Shown piece after piece: positions 35,291-43,554 of a stretch of 64,000 nucleotides of DNA. The position numbers and the translations under genes were made by a program. The stretch is taken from the NCBI GenBank assembly GCA_002423465.1, contig DIWG01000018.1, forward strand, positions 12,260-76,259. The letters are read 5' to 3'. How positions within the stretch are numbered: position 1 is the stretch's first letter; every line of letters begins with the position of its first letter. A model generated the notes under the pieces. That model ran no database searches and was not told where the DNA came from. It saw nothing but the letters and a program-made list of their open reading frames with translations. The stretch is from Syntrophaceae bacterium UBA6112 (GTDB taxonomy: Bacteria; Desulfobacterota; Syntrophia; Syntrophales; UBA5619).

Positions 35291-35578
35291 TCACAAGGAA
35301 TCGTTAGCCTTTTGTCCATGCAGGCGGGACTGTACATACTCGGCGATCAGCCGGACGGTTTTTAATTTCGGATAATCATCCTCGTCGATGAAGACGCCGT
35401 ATTCGTCCTGCAAAACCAACGCCACGGTGGCCAAATCCATGCTGTCCACTCCAAGTTCGTCCACCAGATCCATGTCGGGATTGAACGACTCCGGCGTGAT
35501 CTCTTCCAGCTTCAGTTCCTCAATAATGATCTCGGCAATCCGGATGATCCGTTCACGGGTCTCTTTACTCTCCGGCAT
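35291..35578 (-). CDS. acyl carrier protein 3
   Basis: 95 residues with the phosphopantetheine serine Ser 46 in LGVDSMDLATVAL. GGGAGG lies 7 bases before ATG 35578, which favours it over a longer in-frame start. DSMDLAT differs from both other ACPs in the locus, so each may serve a different ketosynthase. Confidence 0.9.
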   Translation of the reverse strand: MPESKETRERIIRIAEIIIEELKLEEITPESFNPDMDLVDELGVDSMDLATVALVLQDEYGVFIDEDDYPKLKTVRLIAEYVQSRLHGQKANDSL

Positions 35579-35681
35579 GATCCAACCTCCCTCGTGCAAA
35601 AGAAATATCCGCCCCGAACCTCGGAGCGGAGATTGCATACCGGTAGTTTCCTAAAAAGCCCCCCGGTTTGTCAAGGAGTTT

Positions 35682-36062
35682 TTATAATGATGATGAAACG
35701 ATTGCCGCCGTCAAGACACCGCTGCAGGCCACTTCGCCGGCAAGACGGAGGGTGAAAGCGTAGGTCGGCCCTTCCCGGCCGGACATCCGGGTCGCCTCCA
35801 GGGTCACCTCATCGTCCGGCCTGACGGGCAGACGAAACCGGATCCTGCGGACCCCCGTGATCACCAGGGTTCGGCCTTCGCCGCGTTCCCGTTCAATAAC
35901 GGCTTCCTCCACGAGGGCAATCAGCGCCACCCCCGGCACGATCGGATTGCCCGGGAAATGACCGGAAAACCAGTCAGAATTTCGCGGAAATCGCGCCGCC
36001 GCCGCGACACGCTCCCCCCTCCCCGACAACTGCAGCCATTCATAACCGAACCGCGCGGTCAT
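35682..36062 (-). CDS. FabZ-like hotdog 3-hydroxyacyl-ACP dehydratase (ApeI-like)
   Basis: 126 residues. DWFSGHFPGNPIVPGVALIAL is the FabZ/FabA signature with catalytic His in GHFPGNPIVPG; the usual later Glu lies in ALVEEAVIE. Short and cytoplasmic. It probably dehydrates hydroxyacyl-ACP and is the clearest dehydratase in the cluster. Confidence 0.88.
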   Translation of the reverse strand: MTARFGYEWLQLSGRGERVAAAARFPRNSDWFSGHFPGNPIVPGVALIALVEEAVIERERGEGRTLVITGVRRIRFRLPVRPDDEVTLEATRMSGREGPTYAFTLRLAGEVACSGVLTAAIVSSSL

Positions 36063-36234
36063 GTCTTTCTCCGTTCATCGAACTTACGATTGCAAATCCC
36101 CATCACTGCCGATCTGCGAAAACCAACGGTGATGCCGGGATGCGTTTTCACTACCGTCCGCGAAACACCGTGTCAAGAAAAATCACGGCGATGCACCTGT
36201 CGCAAGCGGTTCATTCCGGTCGGCGAGCCGCAGT

Positions 36235-37584
36235 TCAGCGAAGCAGCAGCTCCCACAGAGGACCGGGGCGACCGCGGGCATGCATCCGGGTCACGACCCG
36301 CTCCGTCTCTTCCCCGCCGTCCCCATAGACCCAGTTCACCCGGCCGCGCGCCTGGCTCTTGACCCGGTCGATAATCGCTTCCGTTGTGATGCCGTTCGAT
36401 CGATAGAAAACCGGCGAGAGCAGGTCCTGGTCCGGCCTGATCTGCCCCTCTTCCATGGCAAGGTCATAGAGCGGGGTATGCGGAAAGATCCGGACGCCGC
36501 ACAGCAGAAAGAATGCCGCCTTTCCCAGCGCCTCCATACGGTTCATGGTTTCGTCCAGGCTGCGGGCGTCTTCTCCCGGCCCTCCCAGCAGGAAATAGTG
36601 GGCAATGTTCACCCCCGAGCGGCGGGCGCTCCCGTGGGCGGCAAAGACATCCTCCACATCGAACGGCTTTCCGTACCGCATCAACTGAGGATCGCAAAGG
36701 GATTCCGTCCCAAACTCGGCATGGGTCAATCCGGCCTCGGCGAGGATGCCGTAATAGCCGTCGGGCGGGCGCGTCGGGGCAAGAAAAGCCCCCCAGGGAA
36801 TGGTGAGGCCCCGGCGGCGAAAGGCTCTGGCGACGGCCAGGCTGTGGTCGACATCGGCATTGAACGCGGAATCCGTGATGAAGAGGAACCTGGCGCCCAT
36901 CTCCTGAAGTTCCCGGGCCTCCCGGGCAACCTCATCGGGAGGGACCAACCGCATTCGGCGCCCCTCGATATGGGGATAGGTGCAGTAGATGCAGCGGAAG
37001 GGGCATCCCCTTTTTGTCTGCAGGTTCAGGATCCCCCCCCGTTCGAGGTAGAAACGACGGTGGGCGTCCGCCGGCCGCATCCGCCTGGCGACGACACCCG
37101 TCCAAGGGACCGGATCCCGGATGGGTCCTCCCCGAATCACGATCCCGGGCAGAGCGGAAGGATCGTCTCCCCTTTCGAGGGCATCCAGAAGGGGAGCCAT
37201 ATATTCCCCTTCCCCGACAACACCGAAATCGGCGCCCAGCAGAGACATCAATTCGCCGGGGAAAATGGAAAAACCGCTGCCGCCCAGTACAATCGGGACC
37301 CCGGTGCAACACCTGATGAGCCGGACCATCCTTTCATATCCCGGAACGAAACTTTTCACGGCCAGGGTGTCCACGTTGTCGATATTCCGGAGGGATATGC
37401 CGATCACCTCCGGGTTGATATCCCTCAGGTCGGTCTTGATCCGCTCCATCCCCCCCGCCACATTCACGTCCAGAATTTGGACTTCATGCCGGGGCGTCAG
37501 GGCTCCGATGAGATAATCGAGGCCCAGGGGATAGACGGGATGCGGGGCGCGGGTCATATTGGCGGAAATAAGAAGAACTTTCAT
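36235..37584 (-). CDS. B12-binding-domain radical SAM protein
   Basis: 449 residues. The N-terminal Rossmann part includes PLGLDYLIGALTPRHEVQIL and VLGGSGFSIFPGEL, as in cobalamin-dependent radical SAM enzymes. The cluster motif is TKRGCPFRCIYCTYPH. Start at ATG 37584 (MKVLLISAN), the natural domain start; an in-frame extension upstream is not protein-like. First gene of the right half of the lipid cluster; the promoter probably lies in the 37585-37841 stretch. Confidence 0.88.
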   Translation of the reverse strand: MKVLLISANMTRAPHPVYPLGLDYLIGALTPRHEVQILDVNVAGGMERIKTDLRDINPEVIGISLRNIDNVDTLAVKSFVPGYERMVRLIRCCTGVPIVLGGSGFSIFPGELMSLLGADFGVVGEGEYMAPLLDALERGDDPSALPGIVIRGGPIRDPVPWTGVVARRMRPADAHRRFYLERGGILNLQTKRGCPFRCIYCTYPHIEGRRMRLVPPDEVAREARELQEMGARFLFITDSAFNADVDHSLAVARAFRRRGLTIPWGAFLAPTRPPDGYYGILAEAGLTHAEFGTESLCDPQLMRYGKPFDVEDVFAAHGSARRSGVNIAHYFLLGGPGEDARSLDETMNRMEALGKAAFFLLCGVRIFPHTPLYDLAMEEGQIRPDQDLLSPVFYRSNGITTEAIIDRVKSQARGRVNWVYGDGGEETERVVTRMHARGRPGPLWELLLR

Positions 37585-37841
37585 AAAGTTAAAACTCCAC
37601 CCCCTGTGACGGATCCACCGGGTCGGGGCAACCGCACCCCCCGGTCCCCAGGGGATATCCGATTCACCGTCCGGATCCTGCCGCCGTCGCATCCCGGACA
37701 ACCATGCCTCTCCAATCCATTCGCAACCGCAGCAAACCGAAGGTTTGCAGAAGAAACATCCTCATTTCGGAAATTGGGTCATCATCTCGTCTAAAATGGC
37801 CTTCCTTCATATCCCAAAAGGACTTTCGGCGCCACAAAATT
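37585..37841. other. upstream region of the lipid cluster, left flank of the transposon
   Basis: No gene supported. It should contain the promoter of the radical SAM gene. The transposon inserted 257 bases upstream of that gene, separating it from sequence now found after 41086. Confidence 0.4.
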
Positions 37842-37849
37842 CAGGCGCA
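37842..37849. repeat. target site duplication, left
   Basis: CAGGCGCA, identical to 41079-41086, immediately outside the left inverted repeat. Confidence 0.92.
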
Positions 37850-37871
37850 GGTAGTGTCTCAGTTTGAAATT
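37850..37871 (+). repeat. terminal inverted repeat, left
   Basis: 22 bases starting GGTAGTGTCTCAGTTTGAA. Perfect match to the right end in inverse orientation. Begins GGT as in many IS1-family ends. Confidence 0.92.
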
Positions 37872-37951
37872 AAAATATTTACATTCAGGGAGACAAGAGA
37901 TAGTATTTCCCATTATCAAGAGAAAAAGCTCAAAAACGAAGGGCCAACCTT

Positions 37952-38722
37952 ATGTTTTGGAGTTATTTACAGGCGGTGGTTATGAAGCAGTGGCTACCGC
38001 TTTTAATCGGATTTTTTGGAACTGTGCCGTGGTGGGGACGGGCACTTCTTTCTCAGCGACTTCAGAATATGGTCGATGGATATCTTAACCCATCAGCAAT
38101 AAGATGGCTCGGGATTATAGCCATTCTTGCTTCGTTCATATTAGCAAATTATTTTGCATGGGAAGGTGAGCACAAAGAAGTCTCTAATTTATCATATAAA
38201 TTAAATAAACTTGAAGTTGAGGCTACTCCGAATATCACCGGAACTATAGAACGTGTAATTATCTTAAAAGAAAGATTGCCAGAAAAAAATCTTAGAATTG
38301 ACATAACGGCAACCCTGAGAAACGTTGGCGCTCCAAGTGCTGCTGAAGGTTTTCTATTAAAAGTATATTTGAAAAATGGGCAAATAATTACTGGTGAAAA
38401 AATCTTCCCATATAATAATCAAGAAACTCATTATGACAGTGGAATTGTAGAAACGATTAGCTCCGCAGATTTGCTTGATCGGAAGGCAACTCAACCAATT
38501 CCACGCGGGGGCATGATTATGGGTAGAATGTTTTATCGAGTAAATACAAGTATTGATTCTATTTCAGGTTCAGAAGCAACATTTGAAATAACTTTTTATG
38601 ATATTTTAGGGAAAGAGATAATTATGAAAATCAAACCTGCGTTTAGAGACGCAGAGCCAATCCAGGCTTTCCCAGGGTTGGAAATGCCAAATTTAAAAAA
38701 TATTCCAAAACCAAAGCCATAA
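37952..38722 (+). CDS. passenger membrane protein of unknown function
   Basis: 256 residues, AT-rich. Two hydrophobic helices (about residues 14-30 and 50-68) near the N-terminus, then a soluble region of about 180 residues rich in beta-strand patterns (LRIDITATLRNVGAPSAAEG) and a proline-rich tail. No family recognised. The start may be 37952 or 37982 (MKQW); the latter has GGCGGTGG upstream. Convergent with the transposase, whose stop is 10 bases away. Could be a passenger involved in host interaction; no evidence beyond location. Confidence 0.6.
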   Translation: MFWSYLQAVVMKQWLPLLIGFFGTVPWWGRALLSQRLQNMVDGYLNPSAIRWLGIIAILASFILANYFAWEGEHKEVSNLSYKLNKLEVEATPNITGTIERVIILKERLPEKNLRIDITATLRNVGAPSAAEGFLLKVYLKNGQIITGEKIFPYNNQETHYDSGIVETISSADLLDRKATQPIPRGGMIMGRMFYRVNTSIDSISGSEATFEITFYDILGKEIIMKIKPAFRDAEPIQAFPGLEMPNLKNIPKPKP

Positions 38723-38731
38723 TGTTCTAAA

Positions 38732-39562
38732 TTATTTTACCATTTTTAAAATATCTTCAATCTCCCAAACCCTATCTGCGATCCCCGCTTCCATCGCCGG
38801 GGTTACTCTTAGCGTCTTGTGAATCCTGCAAAAATTATAATGCATGAAATGAAGGGCAACGGAGTATTCAAGATTTTCAATCTTCTTGCTGAATCCATTG
38901 GTCAAGCGGGTAAATCTCCGCATTGACATCCGCATGGTTAGGTTTTGCCGTTCAACATAGCTTGTGGAAACGTCCTTCTGATCGGGGTTCCCGCTTATGC
39001 GCAACTTGTCCGCTCCGGTACATTCAGCGGGGCTATAACGGCGTTGATCGGTTGTTGATTCCGTTGATCCGTATGTCTTCACCAGCATCGCATAATCGAT
39101 ATCCCCTCCGAAAGCATCTTCAACGGCATTCAGGTAGGCCCGATGTCCATCCGTCGTAAGTTGCACCTTGTTCCTTAGGCGGCTTGCCAGATCCTTCATG
39201 AAGATTTCCGCAAAGGCCGCATCGCGCTTGCCAACCAGAAACGAGGGAATAAGTTTTGTATCGGCGCACATGGCCGTCCAAGTGTAAACGTCACCATAGC
39301 CAAATTCCCCTTTATGCTCTTCGGGAACATTCTTTTCTTTGCAGTAACAAAAATTCCATATCTCATCACATTGAATCCGTTTGCAGGTAAGATCACAAAA
39401 AGCCTTATGCTGATATACCCAACAAGCCGAGCCAACATCGACAAGGAGCTTCGTCACGGTGTTGATGGACACGCCGGTCATGCGGGTAATGGCTCTCATG
39501 CTGTTACCCTCGACCAGCATGCCGATGATTTGTGCTCTTTTTTCGATACTTAGCTTATTCAT
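38732..39562 (-). CDS. IS1-family DDE transposase
   Basis: 276 residues in a single frame. The N-terminal helix-turn-helix (EKRAQIIGMLVEGNSMRA, then GVSINTVTKLL) binds the ends. The catalytic acidic residues fit the IS1 DDE pattern: Asp in IQCDEIWNF, Asp in VQLTTDGHRAY and Glu in SYVERQNLTMRMS. C-terminal MHYNFCRIHKTLRVTPAMEAG is typical. No frameshift signal is needed, unlike classical IS1 InsA-InsB. It appears intact and so may be active. Confidence 0.93.
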   Translation of the reverse strand: MNKLSIEKRAQIIGMLVEGNSMRAITRMTGVSINTVTKLLVDVGSACWVYQHKAFCDLTCKRIQCDEIWNFCYCKEKNVPEEHKGEFGYGDVYTWTAMCADTKLIPSFLVGKRDAAFAEIFMKDLASRLRNKVQLTTDGHRAYLNAVEDAFGGDIDYAMLVKTYGSTESTTDQRRYSPAECTGADKLRISGNPDQKDVSTSYVERQNLTMRMSMRRFTRLTNGFSKKIENLEYSVALHFMHYNFCRIHKTLRVTPAMEAGIADRVWEIEDILKMVK

Positions 39563-39594
39563 GGCATCCCGTCTCCTGTTTCGTTGTGAACATT

Positions 39595-39704
39595 ATGCTT
39601 GAGCGGTTAAGAAATGTCAAGAAATATTTTTATTATATTTCGTTTTATGCTTGCATATAACCTTAAAAGACCTTTTATGCAAGCATAAATAAATAATGCT
39701 TGCA
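39595..39704. promoter_or_regulatory. cluster of ATGCTTG repeats between transposase and P63C gene
   Basis: Copies: ATGCTTGAGCGGTTA (39595-39609), TTATGCTTGCATA (39645-39657), inverted TTATGCAAGCATAA (39675-39688) and AATGCTTGCA (39695-39704). The first is repeated exactly, in inverse orientation, at 41029-41043 just upstream of the small passenger gene. Two of them form palindromes typical of dimeric repressor sites. This suggests that one element-encoded protein controls all the element's promoters. Confidence 0.6.
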
Positions 39705-39757
39705 CGTATCCTCTTTTTTTGATAAGAGGTAGTCATCAAAAAATGGAGGAAACAATC

Positions 39758-40774
39758 ATGCAAGAAGACATTAAAAAGGGCAGAGCTAAGGGTGGCATGG
39801 CAAGGGCGGCGAAGTTGACACCGGAGGAACGTAAGGCTATTGCACAAAAGGCAGCAAAAGAGAGATGGTCCATCGACGTACTAAGGGCCACTCATGGATC
39901 TTCCGACAGGCCATTAAGAATTGGAAGCTTAGAAATACCATGTTATGTTTTGTCAAACGGAATGCGCGTCTTGTCTGGAAGGGGTATGCAATCCGCTTTG
40001 GCACTCGGCCAGCGCCATGGGGCCATTTTGAAGGAATTTATTGGCAGAAGTAGCCTAAAAGATTTTATTAACAATGATTTAGCCATGGTCCTTACATCTC
40101 CTGTTAAATTTATAAGACCAGGGCGTGGTGGGAAGACCGCTTCCGGTTATGAAGCAACTATTTTGGCGGATATTTGTGATGTTGTTTTGGCTGCCAGAAA
40201 GGCCGGTGCCTTGTCTGGAAAGGAATTAGATGTCGCGGATCAATGCGAAATACTGGTGCGTGGTTTTGCGCGTGTTGGTATTATTGCACTTGTCGATGAG
40301 GCCACGGGTTATCAAAAAGATCGGGCAAAAAATGAATTAGCGAAAATATTAGAAGCGTTTGTTGCTAAAGAGCTTCAACCATGGGTAAAAACTTTTTCCG
40401 TAGAATTCTATGAACAAATGTTTCGTTTGCGTGGCCTTCAATTTCCGGGAAATGGCGTTAAACGTCCGCAATATTTCGGACATCTTACAAACGATGTTGT
40501 TTATCGCAGGCTTGCTCCCGGAGTTTGGAGGGAATTAAAAGAGCAGGCAGAAAAAGACGAGAAGGGTAGGTTAAAACATAAGCTTCATCAAAAATTAACG
40601 CCCACCTTAGGACATCCCAAATTAAGGGATCTTCTAACCTCAATTACAACGATCATGAAGTTAAGCGAACAGTGGATAGACTTCAAGGGTAAGCTTGATA
40701 GGGTACATCCAGCATTTAACGAAACGATGTTGCTACCTTTTGACTTAGAAGGTGATACGGGAAAGGGAATTTAA
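39758..40774 (+). CDS. P63C-domain-like passenger protein
   Basis: 338 residues. ATG 39758 follows GGAGG by 8 bases. The N-terminus has GRAKGGMARAAKLTPEERK and IAQKAAKERW, a motif shared with the small passenger gene. The rest (ILADICDVVLAARKAG, DEATGYQKDRAKNEL, WVKTFSVEFYEQMFRLRG, GHLTNDVVYRRLAPGVWRELK) matches the P63C-type family found in phages, plasmids and elements; its function is unknown. Single intact frame, AT-rich like the rest of the element. Confidence 0.75.
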   Translation: MQEDIKKGRAKGGMARAAKLTPEERKAIAQKAAKERWSIDVLRATHGSSDRPLRIGSLEIPCYVLSNGMRVLSGRGMQSALALGQRHGAILKEFIGRSSLKDFINNDLAMVLTSPVKFIRPGRGGKTASGYEATILADICDVVLAARKAGALSGKELDVADQCEILVRGFARVGIIALVDEATGYQKDRAKNELAKILEAFVAKELQPWVKTFSVEFYEQMFRLRGLQFPGNGVKRPQYFGHLTNDVVYRRLAPGVWRELKEQAEKDEKGRLKHKLHQKLTPTLGHPKLRDLLTSITTIMKLSEQWIDFKGKLDRVHPAFNETMLLPFDLEGDTGKGI

Positions 40775-41013
40775 GTTTCTTTATTCCACCTTGCGGAAGC
40801 CGCTTTTTTGGCGATCTCTGATCTCTGTTTGGGTGTAAGGCTTGCGGCCCTTGCCTTTCCGCCCTTTTTACCGCCAAGCCGCCCTAATTCAACGGCGGCA
40901 GGGTTCTTAGTCGATACTGGTTCTTCTGGCGGATTCTCATCTGTTGCTGCCTGCACGATAGCATAGGCTAACTGATTTACATCCGCATGTTTTGGGATCT
41001 TGGCTTTTTTCAT
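40771..41013 (-). CDS. small basic protein with GGKARA motif
   Basis: About 80 residues starting at ATG 41013 (MKKAKIPKHADVN). The C-terminus reads ELGRLGGKKGGKARAASL, then TPKQRSEIAKKAASARWN, a basic motif of a widespread small-protein family that probably binds nucleic acid. The same motif occupies the N-terminus of the neighbouring P63C-like protein. The gene overlaps the end of that gene by 4 bases on the opposite strand. An ATGCTTGAGCGGTTA repeat lies 16 bases upstream of its start, consistent with autoregulation. Confidence 0.7.
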   Translation of the reverse strand: MKKAKIPKHADVNQLAYAIVQAATDENPPEEPVSTKNPAAVELGRLGGKKGGKARAASLTPKQRSEIAKKAASARWNKET

Positions 41014-41056
41014 GACCTGAGCGTAGCATAACCGCTCAAGCATTTCAAGCCCCATA

Positions 41057-41078
41057 AATTTCAAACTGAGACACTACC
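41057..41078 (-). repeat. terminal inverted repeat, right
   Basis: Exact reverse complement of 37850-37871. It ends ACACTACC, directly followed by the target duplication. Confidence 0.92.
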
Positions 41079-41086
41079 CAGGCGCA
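41079..41086. repeat. target site duplication, right
   Basis: CAGGCGCA, identical to the left copy at 37842-37849. Confidence 0.92.
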
Positions 41087-41157
41087 CTGATTTCAAATGG
41101 CAAGCAACATCCAATGAACCATATTCCATTTGACAGCCTTATGGGTAGAGGGTGGAC

Positions 41158-42009
41158 TTAAACGGTTGATTGATTCAGCCTTTCCATTACCACTCGATCG
41201 ATCAGATCCTCCAGAGAAAGGATTTGATACCCCTGCCTCTTCAGGCCGGAAACGATCTCCTCCGTTTCTCCAAGCCACTCCTCGATCCCTTCCCCGCCCT
41301 TCGGCGCGACGTCGTGCAGCAGGATGATGTCGCCGGGGCGGACCTTCTTCAGGATGATCTCCGCCAGACCGGCAATCCGCCGGTTGCCCCGGTCAAAGGC
41401 ACGACAACTGAAATTCACGCAGTACATGCCGAGCTCCCTCAAGACCCCCGGCAGCCGGGAATTGGTGACGCCGACGGGAGGGCGGAAAGCCAGCGGACGG
41501 ACGGCGAAGGCCGAAAGCAGATCCTGTGTGCGGGCAATCTCCTCTCGGAGCTTTGCCCGGGAACGCAGCATCAGCAAGGGGTCATGGTGATAGGAGTGGT
41601 TTCCGAGGGTATGGCCCCGGGAGAGAATTTCCCGGATCAGCGCCGGATGCCGTTCCGCCCTTGCGCCGGCGACGAAAAATGTGGCCGGCACGCCATGCCG
41701 CCGCAGGAGCTCCAGCAACCGCGGGGTGACACCCGGATCCGGGCCGTCGTCGAAGGTCAGGGCCACCGCCCGGCAAACCGTTTCCCGCCGGCTGATCACG
41801 GGCAGGAAAAATCCAATACCGGGAAGAAAAGGGGCAACCAGGCAGAGGAGAATGAACAATCCCAAGGGGATAACCACCAGCGCCGGCTGGATCAACAGCA
41901 TGAGGAAGGAGACGAAAAGGGCCGTCATCCCGGTGAGAAGAGCAGGCGAAAGCCATTCCCGCACTCTGGGGACGGCCCTTCCCTTGACGGTGGAATTCCC
42001 AAACATCAT
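41158..42009 (-). CDS. membrane-anchored polysaccharide deacetylase
   Basis: 283 residues. Two adjacent hydrophobic segments (about 25-70) precede a NodB-type deacetylase domain: motif 1 TFDDGPDP (Asp pair) and motif 2 HTLGNHSYHHD (metal-binding His). It removes N-acetyl groups from a saccharide or lipid-linked sugar at the membrane. Before the transposon inserted it was a near neighbour of the lipid cluster on the same strand, so it could belong to it, for example by modifying a glycolipid head group. That link is inference. Confidence 0.87.
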   Translation of the reverse strand: MMFGNSTVKGRAVPRVREWLSPALLTGMTALFVSFLMLLIQPALVVIPLGLFILLCLVAPFLPGIGFFLPVISRRETVCRAVALTFDDGPDPGVTPRLLELLRRHGVPATFFVAGARAERHPALIREILSRGHTLGNHSYHHDPLLMLRSRAKLREEIARTQDLLSAFAVRPLAFRPPVGVTNSRLPGVLRELGMYCVNFSCRAFDRGNRRIAGLAEIILKKVRPGDIILLHDVAPKGGEGIEEWLGETEEIVSGLKRQGYQILSLEDLIDRVVMERLNQSTV

Positions 42010-42292
42010 CGGCGCCCTTTCGTCGCGAACCGGGTGATGTCCTCGATCGCGGTTCGGTCGCGGACATCACATGATAACAATATGATATTATTCATATACG
42101 GACGATTCATCTCAGCACCCGCAACAGCATTAAACCGGAACCGTTCAATCGTCCATTCATATTTGTATTGATACACGCATTGTTTTGTATTATCAACCCA
42201 GCATGAATGAGCGACAACCATTCCGACCAGATTCCGACGGTCATCGCATACGGAAAGCGGCTGCGTTTCGCGGCCCGTCCCTGGAATAACCC

Positions 42293-43513
42293 ATGAGCAT
42301 AAATCCATCCCGCGATCCTGCAGCACCGGAAAAGGGGCAGCCCTGGCAACTGACCCTCTACATCATGTTCGTCGCCCAATTCCTCTCCATGGTCGGTTTT
42401 GCCTTCGTCCTGCCGTTTTTTCCCTTCTACATACGGGAGTTGGGAATCACCGAGGAAAGCCTCGTCCCCATTTGGGCGGGCGTCATGGCGGGCTCCGCCA
42501 GCCTGGTCATGGCCTTCTTCTCCCCGCTCTGGGGATGGCTCGCGGACCGGCACGGGCGGAAGATCATGGTGGAGCGGGCCATGTTCGGCGGCGCCGTCAT
42601 CACCTTCGCGATGGGGCTCGTCTCCAACGTATGGCAACTGCTTTTCCTCCGGATCCTCTCCGGCGCGACGACGGGGACCATTTCAGCCTCTATCGCCTTG
42701 GTTTCGACGGTCGTCCCGAAGCAACGGCTGGGATACGCGCTAGGGCTCATGCAGGTGGCGGTTTTCCTCGGAATGACCCTGGGACCGTGGATCGGGGGAA
42801 TCATGGCCGACGTCATCGGCCATCGATTCACCTTCATGTTGGGCGGTGCAATTCTCCTGTTGGGCGGGACGCTCGTCCTCTGCGGAACCCGGGAACGGTT
42901 CAACCGGCCGTCGAAAGAGACGCTCGCGCAAGGCCGGCGAATTTTCTCCCTCCTGGCCTATGAGGGCTTCCCCGCATTGCTTGCCCTCTTCTTCATCTTC
43001 CACTTCACGGTCCATTTCGTCTCGCCCATCCTGCCGCTTTTCATCGAAACATTTTTCGACCCGGCGCGGGGTGGTGTGGCCTCGACGACGGGAATGCTCT
43101 TCGCGATCAGCGGCGGTACGGCCGCCCTGAGCGCCGGCGGGATCGGCTACCTCAGCGACCGGATCGGCTACCGGCGGATCCTGCTGTTCCATCTCCTCCT
43201 GACGGCCGTAAGCATGATCCTGCACGGTGCGGCGCAGGGCATCCTCCATCTGATTCTGCTTCGGGTTCTGTACGGCCTGGCGGCGGGGGGCATCCTTCCC
43301 ACGATGAACGCCCTCGTCGGGCGCCTGATCCCGCCGAACAGCTACGGCAAGGCCTACGGATTGACCTCGTCCATGACCGCCCTGGGGATGGCGGCCGGCC
43401 CCTTGTTCGGAGGAATCATGGCCTCTTCCTGGGGATACCGCTGGCCGTTCCTCTTCGTCGGCGCGCTGATGATCGCCGTCGCCCTGCCCACAGTCCTCAA
43501 CCTTCGCCGCTGA
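42293..43513 (+). CDS. MFS drug-efflux-type transporter
   Basis: 406 residues and about 12 transmembrane helices. The loop 2-3 motif GWLADRHGRKIMVERAM and helix 5 motif C-like stretch LGMTLGPWIGG mark an antiporter of the drug:H+ type; the second half repeats GYLSDRIGYRR. Probably exports a small lipophilic molecule. Stands alone, divergent from the deacetylase; substrate unknown. Confidence 0.88.
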   Translation: MSINPSRDPAAPEKGQPWQLTLYIMFVAQFLSMVGFAFVLPFFPFYIRELGITEESLVPIWAGVMAGSASLVMAFFSPLWGWLADRHGRKIMVERAMFGGAVITFAMGLVSNVWQLLFLRILSGATTGTISASIALVSTVVPKQRLGYALGLMQVAVFLGMTLGPWIGGIMADVIGHRFTFMLGGAILLLGGTLVLCGTRERFNRPSKETLAQGRRIFSLLAYEGFPALLALFFIFHFTVHFVSPILPLFIETFFDPARGGVASTTGMLFAISGGTAALSAGGIGYLSDRIGYRRILLFHLLLTAVSMILHGAAQGILHLILLRVLYGLAAGGILPTMNALVGRLIPPNSYGKAYGLTSSMTALGMAAGPLFGGIMASSWGYRWPFLFVGALMIAVALPTVLNLRR

Positions 43514-43554
43514 TTCATTTATTCTTTATTTTACAGGACTTGGTTATGGTCTTC

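Larger units (their letters stand above)
37850..41078. mobile_element. intact 3,229-bp IS1-family-like element with passenger genes
   Basis: The two ends are perfect 22-bp inverted repeats starting GGTAGTGTCTCAGTTTGAA (37850-37871, and reverse complement at 41057-41078). They are flanked by a perfect 8-bp direct duplication CAGGCGCA (37842-37849 and 41079-41086), the footprint of one insertion. Inside are an IS1-type DDE transposase gene plus three others, all AT-rich compared with the host. IS1 elements are normally under 1 kb, so about 2.2 kb of cargo is unusual. Perfect ends and target duplication argue for recent, single-step transposition. Confidence 0.92.
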
